This document shows positions 1-7,571 of a DNA stretch of 35,994 nt, one piece after another. The DNA comes from Flavobacterium tructae (GTDB lineage Bacteria; Bacteroidota; Bacteroidia; Flavobacteriales; Flavobacteriaceae). The notes beneath the pieces were generated by a model. That model was not told the origin of the DNA, did not search any database, and worked only from the letters and a program-made list of their open reading frames with translations. The DNA lies in the NCBI RefSeq assembly GCF_002217475.1, contig NZ_MUHH01000015.1:1-35994 (forward strand), written 5' to 3'. How positions within the stretch are numbered: the stretch's first letter is position 1; each line of letters opens with the position of its first letter. A program made the position numbers and the translations under genes.

Positions 1-16
1 ATAAAATCAACAAAAA

Positions 17-1297
17 ATGGCTGAGCAATCTTCAATCCAGTGCCCAAATTGCGGCACACCAATCGATGTAAATGATGTTTTAAAACATCAATTGGAAGAT
101 AGTATTCGTAAAGAATTTCAACAAAAAGCCAGCGCTCAGTCCAAAGAGCTGGAACTTAAAAACGAGCAATTCGAAAAAGCAAAAGCTGAATTTGAAGCCA
201 AGAAAAAACAGGAAAACGAACTTTTTGCTGAAAGACTGGAACGCGAAAGAAAAATAGCCGAAAAAGAAATTTCTCAGAAATTAAAAACCAAACTCGAAGA
301 AGAAAACAAAGATCGTTTGCTTCTGATGGAAAAAGAACTTTCGGAGAAATCAGAGAAACTTCGTGAACTTAATAAAATGGAAGGTGAGATTGCGAAACTT
401 CAACGTGAAAAACTCGAAATGAAAGAGGCTATCGAAACGGAAGCTCAAAAACAGCTTAACGCTACTTTGATTCTGGAACGCGACAAAATCCGAAAACAGG
501 AAGAGGAAAAAAACGAACTAAAAATAAAAGAATACCAAAAACAATCTGATGATCAGAAAAAGCTGATTGAGGAAATGAAACGCAAGCAGGAACAAGGCTC
601 CATGCAATTGCAGGGTGAAGTCATGGAACTTGCAATTGAGGAATGGCTGGCCAGTAATTTTCCGTTAGACACTATTGATGAAGTAAAAAAGGGAGCTAAT
701 GGAGCCGACTGTCTTCAGGTTGTAAACACCCGAGAGGTACAAAATTGTGGTTCTATTTATTATGAAAGTAAGCGTACTAAAGCTTTCCAGCCTGCATGGA
801 TTGAGAAATTCAAGAATGATATCCGAACCAAAAAGGCCAATATTGGGGTTTTAGTGACTGAGGTGATGCCTGCCGGAATGGATCGTATGGGTATGCGCGA
901 CGGGATCTGGATTTGTACTTATGAAGAATTTAAAGGACTAAGTGCTGTTTTACGTCAATCTCTCATACAAGTTAGCCAGGCCGTTCAGGCACAGGAGAAC
1001 AAAGGAGATAAAATGTCGATGCTCTATGATTTTTTAACCAGCAATGAATTTCGCTTACAAGTAGAAGGAATTGTGGAGGGTTTTACGCAAATGCAAAGTG
1101 ATTTGGAATCTGAAAAAAGAGCCATGCAGCGTATCTGGAAACAACGCGAAAAGCAAATTGAAAAAGTAGTTCACAATACTCTGGGAATGTACGGCTCGAT
1201 TCGTGGTATTGCCGGAAATGCGGTTCAGACTGTACGAGCTTTAGAACTTGATTTTATTGAAGACGAAGAAGAACCGAAAACAAAAGAACTGGAATAA
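17..1297 (+). CDS. DUF2130 coiled-coil protein with nuclease-like core
   Basis: A 426-residue protein. Residues 9-12 (CPNC) form half of a zinc-ribbon-like start. Residues about 25-195 are a long Lys/Glu-rich coiled coil. Residues about 200-370 are the DUF2130 core. The core contains Asp231 followed by Glu250-Ser-Lys252 (GAD, then YESKR), which fits a PD-(D/E)xK nuclease pattern; this is my inference from the motif, not an established activity. The C-terminus is acidic. The start ATG follows an A-rich stretch typical of Bacteroidota, and only 16 bases lie upstream, so its promoter and operon partners are outside the window. A large stem-loop downstream separates it from the convergent lipoprotein gene. 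The family call is fairly safe; the cellular role is unknown. Confidence 0.8.
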   Translation: MAEQSSIQCPNCGTPIDVNDVLKHQLEDSIRKEFQQKASAQSKELELKNEQFEKAKAEFEAKKKQENELFAERLERERKIAEKEISQKLKTKLEEENKDRLLLMEKELSEKSEKLRELNKMEGEIAKLQREKLEMKEAIETEAQKQLNATLILERDKIRKQEEEKNELKIKEYQKQSDDQKKLIEEMKRKQEQGSMQLQGEVMELAIEEWLASNFPLDTIDEVKKGANGADCLQVVNTREVQNCGSIYYESKRTKAFQPAWIEKFKNDIRTKKANIGVLVTEVMPAGMDRMGMRDGIWICTYEEFKGLSAVLRQSLIQVSQAVQAQENKGDKMSMLYDFLTSNEFRLQVEGIVEGFTQMQSDLESEKRAMQRIWKQREKQIEKVVHNTLGMYGSIRGIAGNAVQTVRALELDFIEDEEEPKTKELE

Positions 1298-1451
1298 TAC
1301 CGATTGCATATTCAATATAGTCCAATTGCATTGTGTTATTTTCCTATTACATCGGCATTAGATCAGAAAAAAAGCGGACTGAAATATAAGTAAAATAGAT
1401 CTAATTACACAAGTTGTGTATTTTTTACCCTTCGGATTATTATCCAAAAAC

Positions 1452-1542
1452 AATTTGCCATTCCAATCAGCGAATTTTCCTGACCAATACTGTTTTTTCA
1501 GTATTAATCTTTAGAAATTCATCGCAATCGGAATGGCAAATT
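1452..1542. terminator. Long nested stem-loop in a convergent gap
   Basis: A perfect 13-bp outer stem (AATTTGCCATTCC at 1452-1464 with GGAATGGCAAATT at 1530-1542) encloses a bulged middle stem (GCGAATTT with AAATTCATCGC) and a 7-bp inner stem (AATACTG at 1486-1492 with CAGTATT at 1499-1505, T-rich loop). It lies between two genes that end toward each other, and T-rich sequence follows it on the plus strand. A bidirectional terminator is the simplest reading. A dispersed palindromic element is possible, since the structure is larger than a terminator needs. Confidence 0.6.
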
Positions 1543-1566
1543 TAATTTTTATTTATAAAACGGAAT

Positions 1567-2331
1567 TTAGTCTACTTTTCTAAAAACCAATAATTTCCCA
1601 TCAGGATTAGAAAGTGTCAATCTTAAATTTTCAATTGAATAAGTAGTTGTTTTTTGCAATGTTTCTACAAATTCACCCTCTTTATTAGCCGGCATGCAAG
1701 CCATTAAAGTCGAAATTACATCCGAAAATCTCAACAATCCTTTTTCGAAGAAAATTTTCCCTCCGATATTATTACAACCTCCAAATCCTGAAAATGTATT
1801 CTCAGCAGCATTAATTTCGATACGTGGCATTTCTTTTTGGAAGTCAGAAGAAGTTAGTTTTCTTCCATTCAACTCCTCTAAAACCCAGATATCATGCAAA
1901 CGATAATCCGTAATATACTTACCACAACCGTTTAAAGTTTTACCGTTCATTTCTACTTTAACTGTATAAGGCGAAACGGCACCTGACATTGAATCCGTGC
2001 ATTCAAATTGCTGAACGGTAATAGTAGCCTCTGTTTTTCCGTTTTTTACTCTATACATTTTTACATTAGCATCCATTGCTCTAATTGGTTCAACGGCATC
2101 AAAACTAATAGACTCCATTCCTTCGATCAATGATGTAAAAACAATTTTATCTTTTCCAAATTTCAATCCCCAAAATGGTTCATTTCCAGTAGCTTTAAAA
2201 TAAACATTTAGATCTTCTTCTTCTGAAGTGGTTTGAGAAGTTGTTTCTTTCGTGTTTGTTTTTTTAACTGCAACCGACTTACAACTTAAGATCACAGACA
2301 TCAGGGCGCATAGTAAAAGTACTTTTTTCAT
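1567..2331 (-). CDS. Lipoprotein with META (HslJ-like) domain
   Basis: A 254-residue predicted lipoprotein. The N-terminus has Lys-Lys, a hydrophobic stretch and a lipobox ending in Cys17 (VILSC), so the mature protein should be lipid-anchored. A Thr/Ser/Glu-rich linker follows. Residues about 45-145 resemble the COG3650-type domain (GNEPFWGLKFG). Residues about 147-254 form a META domain (IWVLEELNGR, then FSGFGGCNNIGG, then a Met-Ala-Cys-Met segment). META-domain proteins such as E. coli HslJ are envelope proteins tied to stress or drug tolerance, but no biochemical activity is established. The gene stands alone, convergent with the DUF2130 gene. The family call is strong and the function is unknown. 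Confidence 0.8.
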   Translation of the reverse strand: MKKVLLLCALMSVILSCKSVAVKKTNTKETTSQTTSEEEDLNVYFKATGNEPFWGLKFGKDKIVFTSLIEGMESISFDAVEPIRAMDANVKMYRVKNGKTEATITVQQFECTDSMSGAVSPYTVKVEMNGKTLNGCGKYITDYRLHDIWVLEELNGRKLTSSDFQKEMPRIEINAAENTFSGFGGCNNIGGKIFFEKGLLRFSDVISTLMACMPANKEGEFVETLQKTTTYSIENLRLTLSNPDGKLLVFRKVD

Positions 2332-2568
2332 ATCATTAAAATTTTTTATTATGCCTTCACACTAGAAAAAACCGAGCCAAAAATCAATACTGCCCGTTTT
2401 TTATGATTTTTTTAAGCAGAACCTAGTATTTAAATTAAGAAAAATAATACAATTGCCAAAATAAACTTAATTCCTAAAAAATACTGCCAGACACTACCTT
2501 TTTATAATGCGGAGTAAAACAAATCCCCCTCTCCTTGTGGAAAAAATTTACGAAACAACTAATTTCTG

Positions 2569-2576
2569 TATCTTTG
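2569..2576 (+). promoter_or_regulatory. Probable -7 promoter element (TATCTTTG)
   Basis: TATCTTTG matches the Bacteroidota -7 consensus TAnnTTTG and ends 22 nt before the ATG of the DUF4202 gene. No convincing TTG lies at the usual distance upstream, so the -33 element is weak or absent. The implied 5' leader is short. Confidence 0.5.
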
Positions 2577-2598
2577 AACTCTATTATTTTACTAAAAA

Positions 2599-3183
2599 AT
2601 GAATACACCTTTTCAAAAAGCCAGCCAGTTGATTGATGCTGAGAATGCTCAGGATCCTAATATCGAAATCGCTCAAAATACAGAGTACCCAAAAGAATTA
2701 TTGTATTCTGATCGAATGTACAAACGATTGATGCAATTTGAGCCTGAAGCTTCAGAAGCTATTCAGATTGCCTCAAAAGCACAACACATCTGCCGATGGA
2801 AAGTGGCACGCGAATCGTATCCAATGGATCGTGTTGGATATTTGAGATGGCGGGAAGAACTTAAAAAATTTCACGCAAAAACTACAGCCGAAATTCTGGA
2901 AAAAGCAGGCTATGCTTCTGAATTTATCGATCGGGTTTCCTTTTTAATTGAAAAGAAGCTTCTAAAAAAAGATGCCGAAACACAACTGTTGGAAGATGTA
3001 ATTTGTTTGGTTTTCTTAGAATATTATCTGGATCCGTTTGTGCACAAACACGATGAAGAGAAACTCAAAAACATCATTAAGAAGACTTGGGATAAAATGT
3101 CTGACAAAGGGCATCAGGAAGCCTTAAAGATTAATTATACTGAAGAAAACTTAAATCTGATAAAAGCCTCTTTAGGTCTTTAA
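2599..3183 (+). CDS. DUF4202 family protein
   Basis: A 194-residue cytoplasmic protein with no signal peptide or membrane segment. It is predicted to be mostly helical. Conserved-looking blocks are AQHICRWKVARESYPMDRVGYL (residues about 62-83; key residues His, Arg, Trp, Arg, Tyr-Pro, Asp-Arg) and LEDVICLVFLEYYL (about 131-144; Glu-Asp pair). The spaced His, Glu-Asp and Asp residues resemble an HD-like metal site, but this is inference. DUF4202 has no assigned function that I can state with confidence. It is transcribed alone from a likely promoter just upstream, followed by the response regulator gene 127 nt later. Confidence 0.75.
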   Translation: MNTPFQKASQLIDAENAQDPNIEIAQNTEYPKELLYSDRMYKRLMQFEPEASEAIQIASKAQHICRWKVARESYPMDRVGYLRWREELKKFHAKTTAEILEKAGYASEFIDRVSFLIEKKLLKKDAETQLLEDVICLVFLEYYLDPFVHKHDEEKLKNIIKKTWDKMSDKGHQEALKINYTEENLNLIKASLGL

Positions 3184-3241
3184 CTTAATTTTAAATTAAG
3201 GTTAATTCCTTTCGGTATCTTCTGTGTAATTCTTCATTCCT

Positions 3242-3282
3242 ATTACGTATATTTGCGTAGACAATTTAGACCAATATACGTA
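3242..3282 (+). promoter_or_regulatory. ACGTA-type repeats over the regulator promoter
   Basis: ATTACGTA (3242-3249), TTTGCGTA (3252-3259, one helical turn later) and ATATACGTA (3274-3282) lie just upstream of the response regulator. TATATTTG at 3248-3255 matches the -7 consensus and overlaps the first two repeats. The same ATTACGTA octamer recurs twice directly after the gene. The arrangement suggests an operator for this NarL-type regulator and autoregulation, which is inference. Confidence 0.5.
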
Positions 3283-3310
3283 GGGTCTTGAAGTAACAAT
3301 TAAATAAATA

Positions 3311-3970
3311 ATGAGTAAAACGATTCGGGTAGTCCTCGCGGATAATCATGTTTTTGTAAGGGATGGAATAAAATCTTTGTTGGAAAACGAAGTAAACATA
3401 GAAGTTGTAGGCGAAGCTACAGATGGAATCGATACACTCGAAGCTGTTGCTGCAAGTGAGCCGGACTTACTAATACTAGACATACGTATGCCGCATTTAA
3501 CCGGTATTGAAGTAGTAGAAAAACTTAGAAGTGAAAATAATAAGGTTAAGATTATTATACTCACCACACATGAATCTGAAGAATATGTATTAGGTGCATT
3601 GAAAGCAGGTGCCGAAGGGTATTTACTAAAAGATTCCAGCAAAGAAGAATTTTTAAAAGCCTTACATACGGTTTTAAACGGAGGGAAATATTACAGCGGT
3701 GATGTATCGGGAATTTTGATTCATCACTTTGTACATTGTACTGTTTCATTAGGACGTAAACAAGCTTTAGCCGAAGAAATCACGATTACCAAGAGAGAAA
3801 AAGAAATCCTTTCTCTTTTATTATCCGGGAAAGGGAATAAGGAAATTGGAGAAACCCTTAAAATCAGTAAGCGTACTGCCGAAGTTCATCGCTTTAACTT
3901 AATGAAAAAACTAAAAGTAAAAAACCTGATGGAACTTTCAAACAAAGCAACTGAGTATTCTTTGTTGTAA
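3311..3970 (+). CDS. NarL/FixJ-type response regulator (orphan)
   Basis: A 219-residue two-component response regulator. The receiver domain (residues about 5-120) has the acidic start (LADNH), phospho-acceptor Asp57 (LILDIRMP), Thr in ILTTHE and Lys in YLLKD. The LuxR-type helix-turn-helix domain covers about 153-215 (TKREKEILSLLLSGKGNKEI, then ISKRTAEVHR). The family binds DNA as a dimer after phosphorylation by a histidine kinase. No kinase gene is adjacent, so it is an orphan here. ATTACGTA repeats lie on both sides of the gene and may be its binding sites. Proximity to a molybdenum cofactor cluster and a porin with an FNR-like box hints at nitrate or redox control, but the sequence alone does not show this. 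Confidence 0.92.
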   Translation: MSKTIRVVLADNHVFVRDGIKSLLENEVNIEVVGEATDGIDTLEAVAASEPDLLILDIRMPHLTGIEVVEKLRSENNKVKIIILTTHESEEYVLGALKAGAEGYLLKDSSKEEFLKALHTVLNGGKYYSGDVSGILIHHFVHCTVSLGRKQALAEEITITKREKEILSLLLSGKGNKEIGETLKISKRTAEVHRFNLMKKLKVKNLMELSNKATEYSLL

Positions 3971-3972
3971 AA

Positions 3973-3990
3973 ATTACGTACAATTACGTA
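3973..3990 (+). promoter_or_regulatory. Tandem ATTACGTA octamers
   Basis: Two identical octamers (3973-3980 and 3983-3990) with a 10-nt period start two bases after the regulator stop codon. They match the octamer found in the regulator's own promoter region. They lie at the start of the 379-nt gap before the outer-membrane barrel gene and could be control sites for that gene. Confidence 0.45.
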
Positions 3991-4062
3991 ACTCTTTCCA
4001 AAAACTAAGTTTTGATCTTTTTTAAGAGGTACTACTCTCTTTTATTAAAAACCATTTGCTCT

Positions 4063-4094
4063 GTTAAACTGTAAATTCATCATTACAGTTTAAC
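4063..4094 (+). terminator. Perfect 12-bp hairpin after the regulator gene
   Basis: GTTAAACTGTAA (4063-4074) and TTACAGTTTAAC (4083-4094) form a perfect 12-bp stem with an 8-nt loop, 93 nt after the response regulator. There is no T tract, as is often the case in this phylum. It could end the regulator transcript or be a symmetric operator. Confidence 0.4.
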
Positions 4095-4108
4095 AAAATT
4101 CTATTTAC

Positions 4109-4189
4109 AAACTGCATCCGGATTCCGTTTTAATTTGTAAATTCTCATCCCGTTTTTTTTAAGAAACAGTGATAATACGGATGCTGTTT
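4109..4189 (+). other. Long-range stem in the gap before the barrel gene
   Basis: AAAC-T-GCATCCG (4109-4120) pairs with CGGATGC-T-GTTT (4178-4189), giving 11 pairs with one T-T mismatch. It encloses 57 nt that contain an 8-nt T run. It could be a structured leader or a small RNA. Nothing else coding is seen in this 379-nt gap. Confidence 0.3.
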
Positions 4190-4282
4190 ACAACTGTTGG
4201 AATCCTGAACAAAAAAACAACTTATACTGAAATAAGAATTTAAGAACCAACACTTTAACAAAGTATAAAAAAAACATCAAAC

Positions 4283-4296
4283 ATGATCTAAATCAT
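4283..4296 (+). promoter_or_regulatory. CRP/FNR-like palindrome
   Basis: ATGAT-CTAA-ATCAT is a perfect inverted repeat holding the TGAT-N4-ATCA core bound by FNR-family regulators (FNR itself prefers TTGAT-N4-ATCAA). It ends 54 nt before the start of the outer-membrane barrel gene, a workable position for activation. Which regulator binds cannot be told from sequence. Confidence 0.45.
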
Positions 4297-4349
4297 ACAA
4301 AGCTGCATCTATTTCTTATAAATTTACATGAATAAAATTTTGATAATTT

Positions 4350-5606
4350 ATGAAAAATCTGAAACTACTTTTAATACTCATGATAGGAATGAGCTTTGAA
4401 ATTCAGGCCCAGGAATTAGATGCCACCCTACAACTTCGACCACGTTTTGAATATCGAAACGGATATAAGACACTCCTGCCTGAAGGTCAAAAAGGAACCT
4501 CGCAAATATCACAGCGTTCTCGTTTAAATCTGAATTTTAAACAAGATGATCTGACCGTTAAGCTGACTCTGCAAAACATCAGAACCTGGGGTGATGTTCC
4601 CACAACGACAACGGCAGACAAAAATGGTGTAGCCGTTTTTGAAGCTTGGGCACAATACAATTTTACCGAAAAATGGAGTGCCAGATTAGGCCGTCAGGTA
4701 CTTTCATACGACAATCAGCGTATTATGGGAGAAATCGACTGGTTGCAGCAAGGTCAGAGCCACGATGCTGCAATGGTCACTTTTCGTCCTAAAAACCAAC
4801 AGCTCGACATGGGAGTTGCTTACAACTCCAATGCCGAAAATTTAGTGCAGACCCCTTATACGGTAGCAAATTACAAAGCACTGCAATACGCCTGGTACCA
4901 CACCACATTCAGCAACTTAACAATGAGTTTACTGGCGCTAAATACGGGCTACGAATATGCTAATGCCGACGCCAAATTATTAGTTGACTACAAACAGACT
5001 TTCGGGACGTATTTAACGTATAAGACAAAAAAAATAGACAGCAACTTGGGGCTTTACGGTCAAACCGGAAAAAGCACTAATAAACAAGTCAGCGCCTGGT
5101 ATGCCGGAGCCTATTTGGGATATGCCATTTCTGATGCTTTTAAAGCCGGTCTGGGGTATGAATATTTATCCGGAAAAGACATGAACGATGGCAGTACGGT
5201 AATTAAATCATTTAATCCGCTTTTTGGAACAAATCATGCCTTTAATGGTTTTATGGATTATTTTTATGTGGGAAACCATCAAAACAGCGTAGGTCTTCAG
5301 GATGCTTATCTAAAACTAAGCTACAATGTAAAAAAATGGCAGTTTAATGTAATGCCTCATGTTTTTAACGCCCCTGCTAATGTAGTAACGCCATTAAACG
5401 AAAAATTAGGTTCGTATTTAGGAACAGAGGTCGATTTTACAGCCAACTACAATTTCAAAAAAGACATCACACTTACAGGAGGATACTCTCAAATGTTTGG
5501 CACCAAAACTTTAGAATTTTTAAAAAACGGAGACGCCGGACGTACCAATAATTGGGCCTGGTTAATGATTTCCATCAATCCAAGAATTTTTAACTGGAAA
5601 AAATAG
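4350..5606 (+). CDS. Outer-membrane beta-barrel (alginate-export-like porin)
   Basis: A 418-residue protein with a signal peptide (hydrophobic residues 4-16, cleavage after FEIQA near residue 20). The mature chain alternates polar and hydrophobic residues, is rich in Tyr, Gly and Asn, and ends in a long aromatic-rich strand, as expected for an outer-membrane barrel. The segment with AWAQYNFTEKWSARLGRQ, then MGEIDWLQQGQ, resembles the alginate-export (AlgE-like) family. In Bacteroidota such proteins are general porins whose substrate is usually unknown, so alginate export should not be assumed. It has its own FNR-like upstream site and a strong downstream terminator, so it is probably monocistronic. 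No alginate genes are nearby. Confidence 0.7.
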   Translation: MKNLKLLLILMIGMSFEIQAQELDATLQLRPRFEYRNGYKTLLPEGQKGTSQISQRSRLNLNFKQDDLTVKLTLQNIRTWGDVPTTTTADKNGVAVFEAWAQYNFTEKWSARLGRQVLSYDNQRIMGEIDWLQQGQSHDAAMVTFRPKNQQLDMGVAYNSNAENLVQTPYTVANYKALQYAWYHTTFSNLTMSLLALNTGYEYANADAKLLVDYKQTFGTYLTYKTKKIDSNLGLYGQTGKSTNKQVSAWYAGAYLGYAISDAFKAGLGYEYLSGKDMNDGSTVIKSFNPLFGTNHAFNGFMDYFYVGNHQNSVGLQDAYLKLSYNVKKWQFNVMPHVFNAPANVVTPLNEKLGSYLGTEVDFTANYNFKKDITLTGGYSQMFGTKTLEFLKNGDAGRTNNWAWLMISINPRIFNWKK

Positions 5607-5631
5607 TTCTTCAAAAACACACTATACAATC

Positions 5632-5665
5632 TGCCTCTTTTCAAAATGAAAAGAGGCATTTTTTT
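5632..5665 (+). terminator. Intrinsic terminator of the barrel gene
   Basis: TGCCTCTTTTC (5632-5642) and GAAAAGAGGCA (5648-5658) form a perfect 11-bp stem with a 5-nt loop, followed by seven T residues. Confidence 0.9.
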
Positions 5666-5742
5666 GTTATACCTACTCCCTAATAACACCTTTTAAATTG
5701 GTATATTTGAGACTATCTTTTCTCAGACAGGAAAATCAGCTT

Positions 5743-6456
5743 ATGAAAATTATAGCATGGAATTGTAATATGGCATTCAGAAAAAAAGCAACATTTCTTG
5801 ACGCTTATAATGCTGATATTGCCGTAATCTCCGAATGTGAAAATCCTGAAAATTTAAAATTCCAAACCGATGCAAAACTGCCAAACGATATTCTTTGGTA
5901 CGGAACCAATCCGCACAAAGGACTTGGCGTTTTCTCCTATAGCAATTATAGATTTGAATTACTGGATTGTCATAATCCTCTTTTCAAAAACATTTTACCC
6001 ATAGCGGTTACAGGCGGAGATGTTGATTTTACTTTATTTGCCATTTGGGCCAATAATCCCCAGGATAAAGATGGGCAATATGTAACTCAAGTCTGGAAAG
6101 CGATCAATTATTATGAAAATCTGATAAAGGAAAACAAAACCATTTTAATTGGAGATTTCAACAGCAACACGATTTGGGACAAGCCCCGAAGAGAAGGAAA
6201 TCACACAACCGTTGTAAACAAACTGGGCGAAAAAAAGATTTTCAGTACGTATCATAAATATTTCAAACAGGAACAAGGCAAAGAAGAACACCCTACTTTA
6301 TATCTTTACCGCCATGAAAACAAACCCTATCATTTGGATTACTGCTTTGCCTCGCAAGATTTTATGAAAGTTTTAGAGCGTGTAGAAGTTGGTACTTATC
6401 AAGACTGGACAATGCTTAGCGATCACAAACCTTTAATAATTAATTTCAATATATAA
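5743..6456 (+). CDS. Endonuclease/exonuclease/phosphatase family protein
   Basis: A 237-residue protein from the ATG at 5743; the frame stays open upstream to a TTG at 5698, but the conserved domain begins exactly at this ATG. Family motifs are IIAWNCN at the start, ISECE (Glu31, a metal ligand by family analogy), GDFNSN in the middle and LSDHKPL near the end. Members cleave phosphodiesters in DNA, RNA or lipids with a divalent metal. There is no signal peptide, so it should be cytoplasmic. The methyltransferase gene follows after 3 nt, suggesting one transcript. TATATTTG at 5702-5709 matches the -7 consensus. The substrate is unknown; a phage or defence role is not indicated. Confidence 0.8.
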   Translation: MKIIAWNCNMAFRKKATFLDAYNADIAVISECENPENLKFQTDAKLPNDILWYGTNPHKGLGVFSYSNYRFELLDCHNPLFKNILPIAVTGGDVDFTLFAIWANNPQDKDGQYVTQVWKAINYYENLIKENKTILIGDFNSNTIWDKPRREGNHTTVVNKLGEKKIFSTYHKYFKQEQGKEEHPTLYLYRHENKPYHLDYCFASQDFMKVLERVEVGTYQDWTMLSDHKPLIINFNI

Positions 6457-6459
6457 ATC

Positions 6460-7083
6460 ATGACCAACTCCTGGACCGAACGGTGGAACGACCGTTACAG
6501 CGCCGAAGAATTTGCTTACGGCACCGCACCCAACAATTATTTAAAAGAATCATTAGAAAAACAAGACATCGGGACTATTCTTTTTCCCGCTGAAGGTGAA
6601 GGCCGAAATGCCGTTTTTGCTGCTAAACTAGGCTGGAACGTTTCGGCATTTGACATTAGTTCAGAAGGAAAAAACAAAGCCCTTAAACTTGCCGAATCCG
6701 AAAATGTCATTCTGGACTATCAGATTGGAGAACTAGAAACCTTACACTATCAACCGGAGCAATTTGATGCCATTGCTTTAATTTATGCACACTTTCCGGC
6801 AGAAATTAAATCAGCAATACACAAAACACTGGATCAATACCTGCGCAAAGGCGGCTGTATCATTTTTGAAGCATTCAGCAAAAAGCACTTAGACTACCTC
6901 GCCATAAATGATAAAGTTGGCGGACCTAAAGATATTGCTTCTTTGTTTTCCATTGAAGAAATCAAATCTGACTTTCCAAATTATGAGATCATCACCCTGG
7001 AAGAAAAAGAAATTGAACTCAATGAAGGTCTTTTCCACAACGGAAAAGGTTCCGTAATCCGATTTATTGGAAAGAAAAAGTAA
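6460..7083 (+). CDS. SAM-dependent class I methyltransferase (TehB-like)
   Basis: A 207-residue cytoplasmic protein. The SAM-binding motif I region is [20 protein letters not shown], followed by the acidic end of strand 2 (VSAFDIS) and motif IV ([12 protein letters not shown]). The N-terminal WxxRY segment (residues 9-13) and the GEGRNA signature are typical of small tellurite-resistance (TehB)-like methyltransferases. The C-terminus is a beta strand plus Lys tail. The substrate cannot be predicted. It starts 3 nt after the nuclease-like gene, so the two are probably translated from one mRNA. There is no clear terminator; a palindromic repeat begins 18 nt after the stop. Confidence 0.8.
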   Translation: MTNSWTERWNDRYSAEEFAYGTAPNNYLKESLEKQDIGTILFPAEGEGRNAVFAAKLGWNVSAFDISSEGKNKALKLAESENVILDYQIGELETLHYQPEQFDAIALIYAHFPAEIKSAIHKTLDQYLRKGGCIIFEAFSKKHLDYLAINDKVGGPKDIASLFSIEEIKSDFPNYEIITLEEKEIELNEGLFHNGKGSVIRFIGKKK

Positions 7084-7100
7084 TTCATTTTGCAAACATT

Positions 7101-7128
7101 TGTAGAGGCGCTACAATGCGTCTCTACA
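7101..7128. repeat. REP-like inverted repeat
   Basis: TGTAGAGGCG (7101-7110) pairs with CGTCTCTACA (7119-7128) with one wobble, in the 488-nt gap after the methyltransferase gene. GTAGAGACG-type palindromes are dispersed in many bacterial genomes. It may also act as a terminator. Confidence 0.5.
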
Positions 7129-7196
7129 CCGCACTTCTCCCCTCTCAAACAATTGTGTTCACTATCTCCGATCACAACTGAAAAATATCCAAAACA

Positions 7197-7287
7197 ATAT
7201 TCCCAATAAGGAGCTGTTTCCAGCTGTCCGTTGTATCTTTTGTCCCGAACCCCGGTACAAAAGGATGTCACTCCCATCTGGGCTAAT
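7197..7287. repeat. Probable dispersed intergenic palindrome
   Basis: This segment (from ATTCCCAATAAGGAGCTG to CATCTGGGCT) has a partly self-complementary centre (TCTTTTGT with ACAAAAGGA around 7237-7265). It is not coding. It resembles an intergenic repeat I associate with Flavobacterium genomes, from memory only; only one copy is in this window. Confidence 0.45.
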
Positions 7288-7333
7288 GAGCTCAGTGTAC
7301 AGTTTGCATTTCACATTTCACAATAAACATTTC

Positions 7334-7361
7334 ACAATTAACAATTAACAATTAACAATCA
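7334..7361. repeat. Tandem heptamer ACAATTA
   Basis: Four head-to-tail copies of a 7-bp unit (the last is ACAATCA), preceded by related CATTTCACAAT sequence. A simple-sequence repeat. The rest of the gap to 7571 is AT-rich with no gene seen. Confidence 0.8.
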
Positions 7362-7571
7362 ACTCCTCCCATTTTCCATGTAGAATTGTTAAGAGATTTC
7401 GGTTTTATATTTCGGCTAAAAAAACAAATAATTCACTTTCAAATACTTAACCTTAAATTTTATAAAAAAACTTAACATTGAATACCATGTTTTATAATTA
7501 TCTTTACTTAACTATGAATTAACAATTTAGTTACATTGCTGACGATAACCTTACCTAAAAGCACATAAAAT

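Noticed and set aside
7334..7361. Tandem heptamers as a possible CRISPR or iteron array
   Set aside because: The units are contiguous 7-mers with no spacers, no cas or replication genes are nearby, and such simple repeats are common in flavobacterial gaps.
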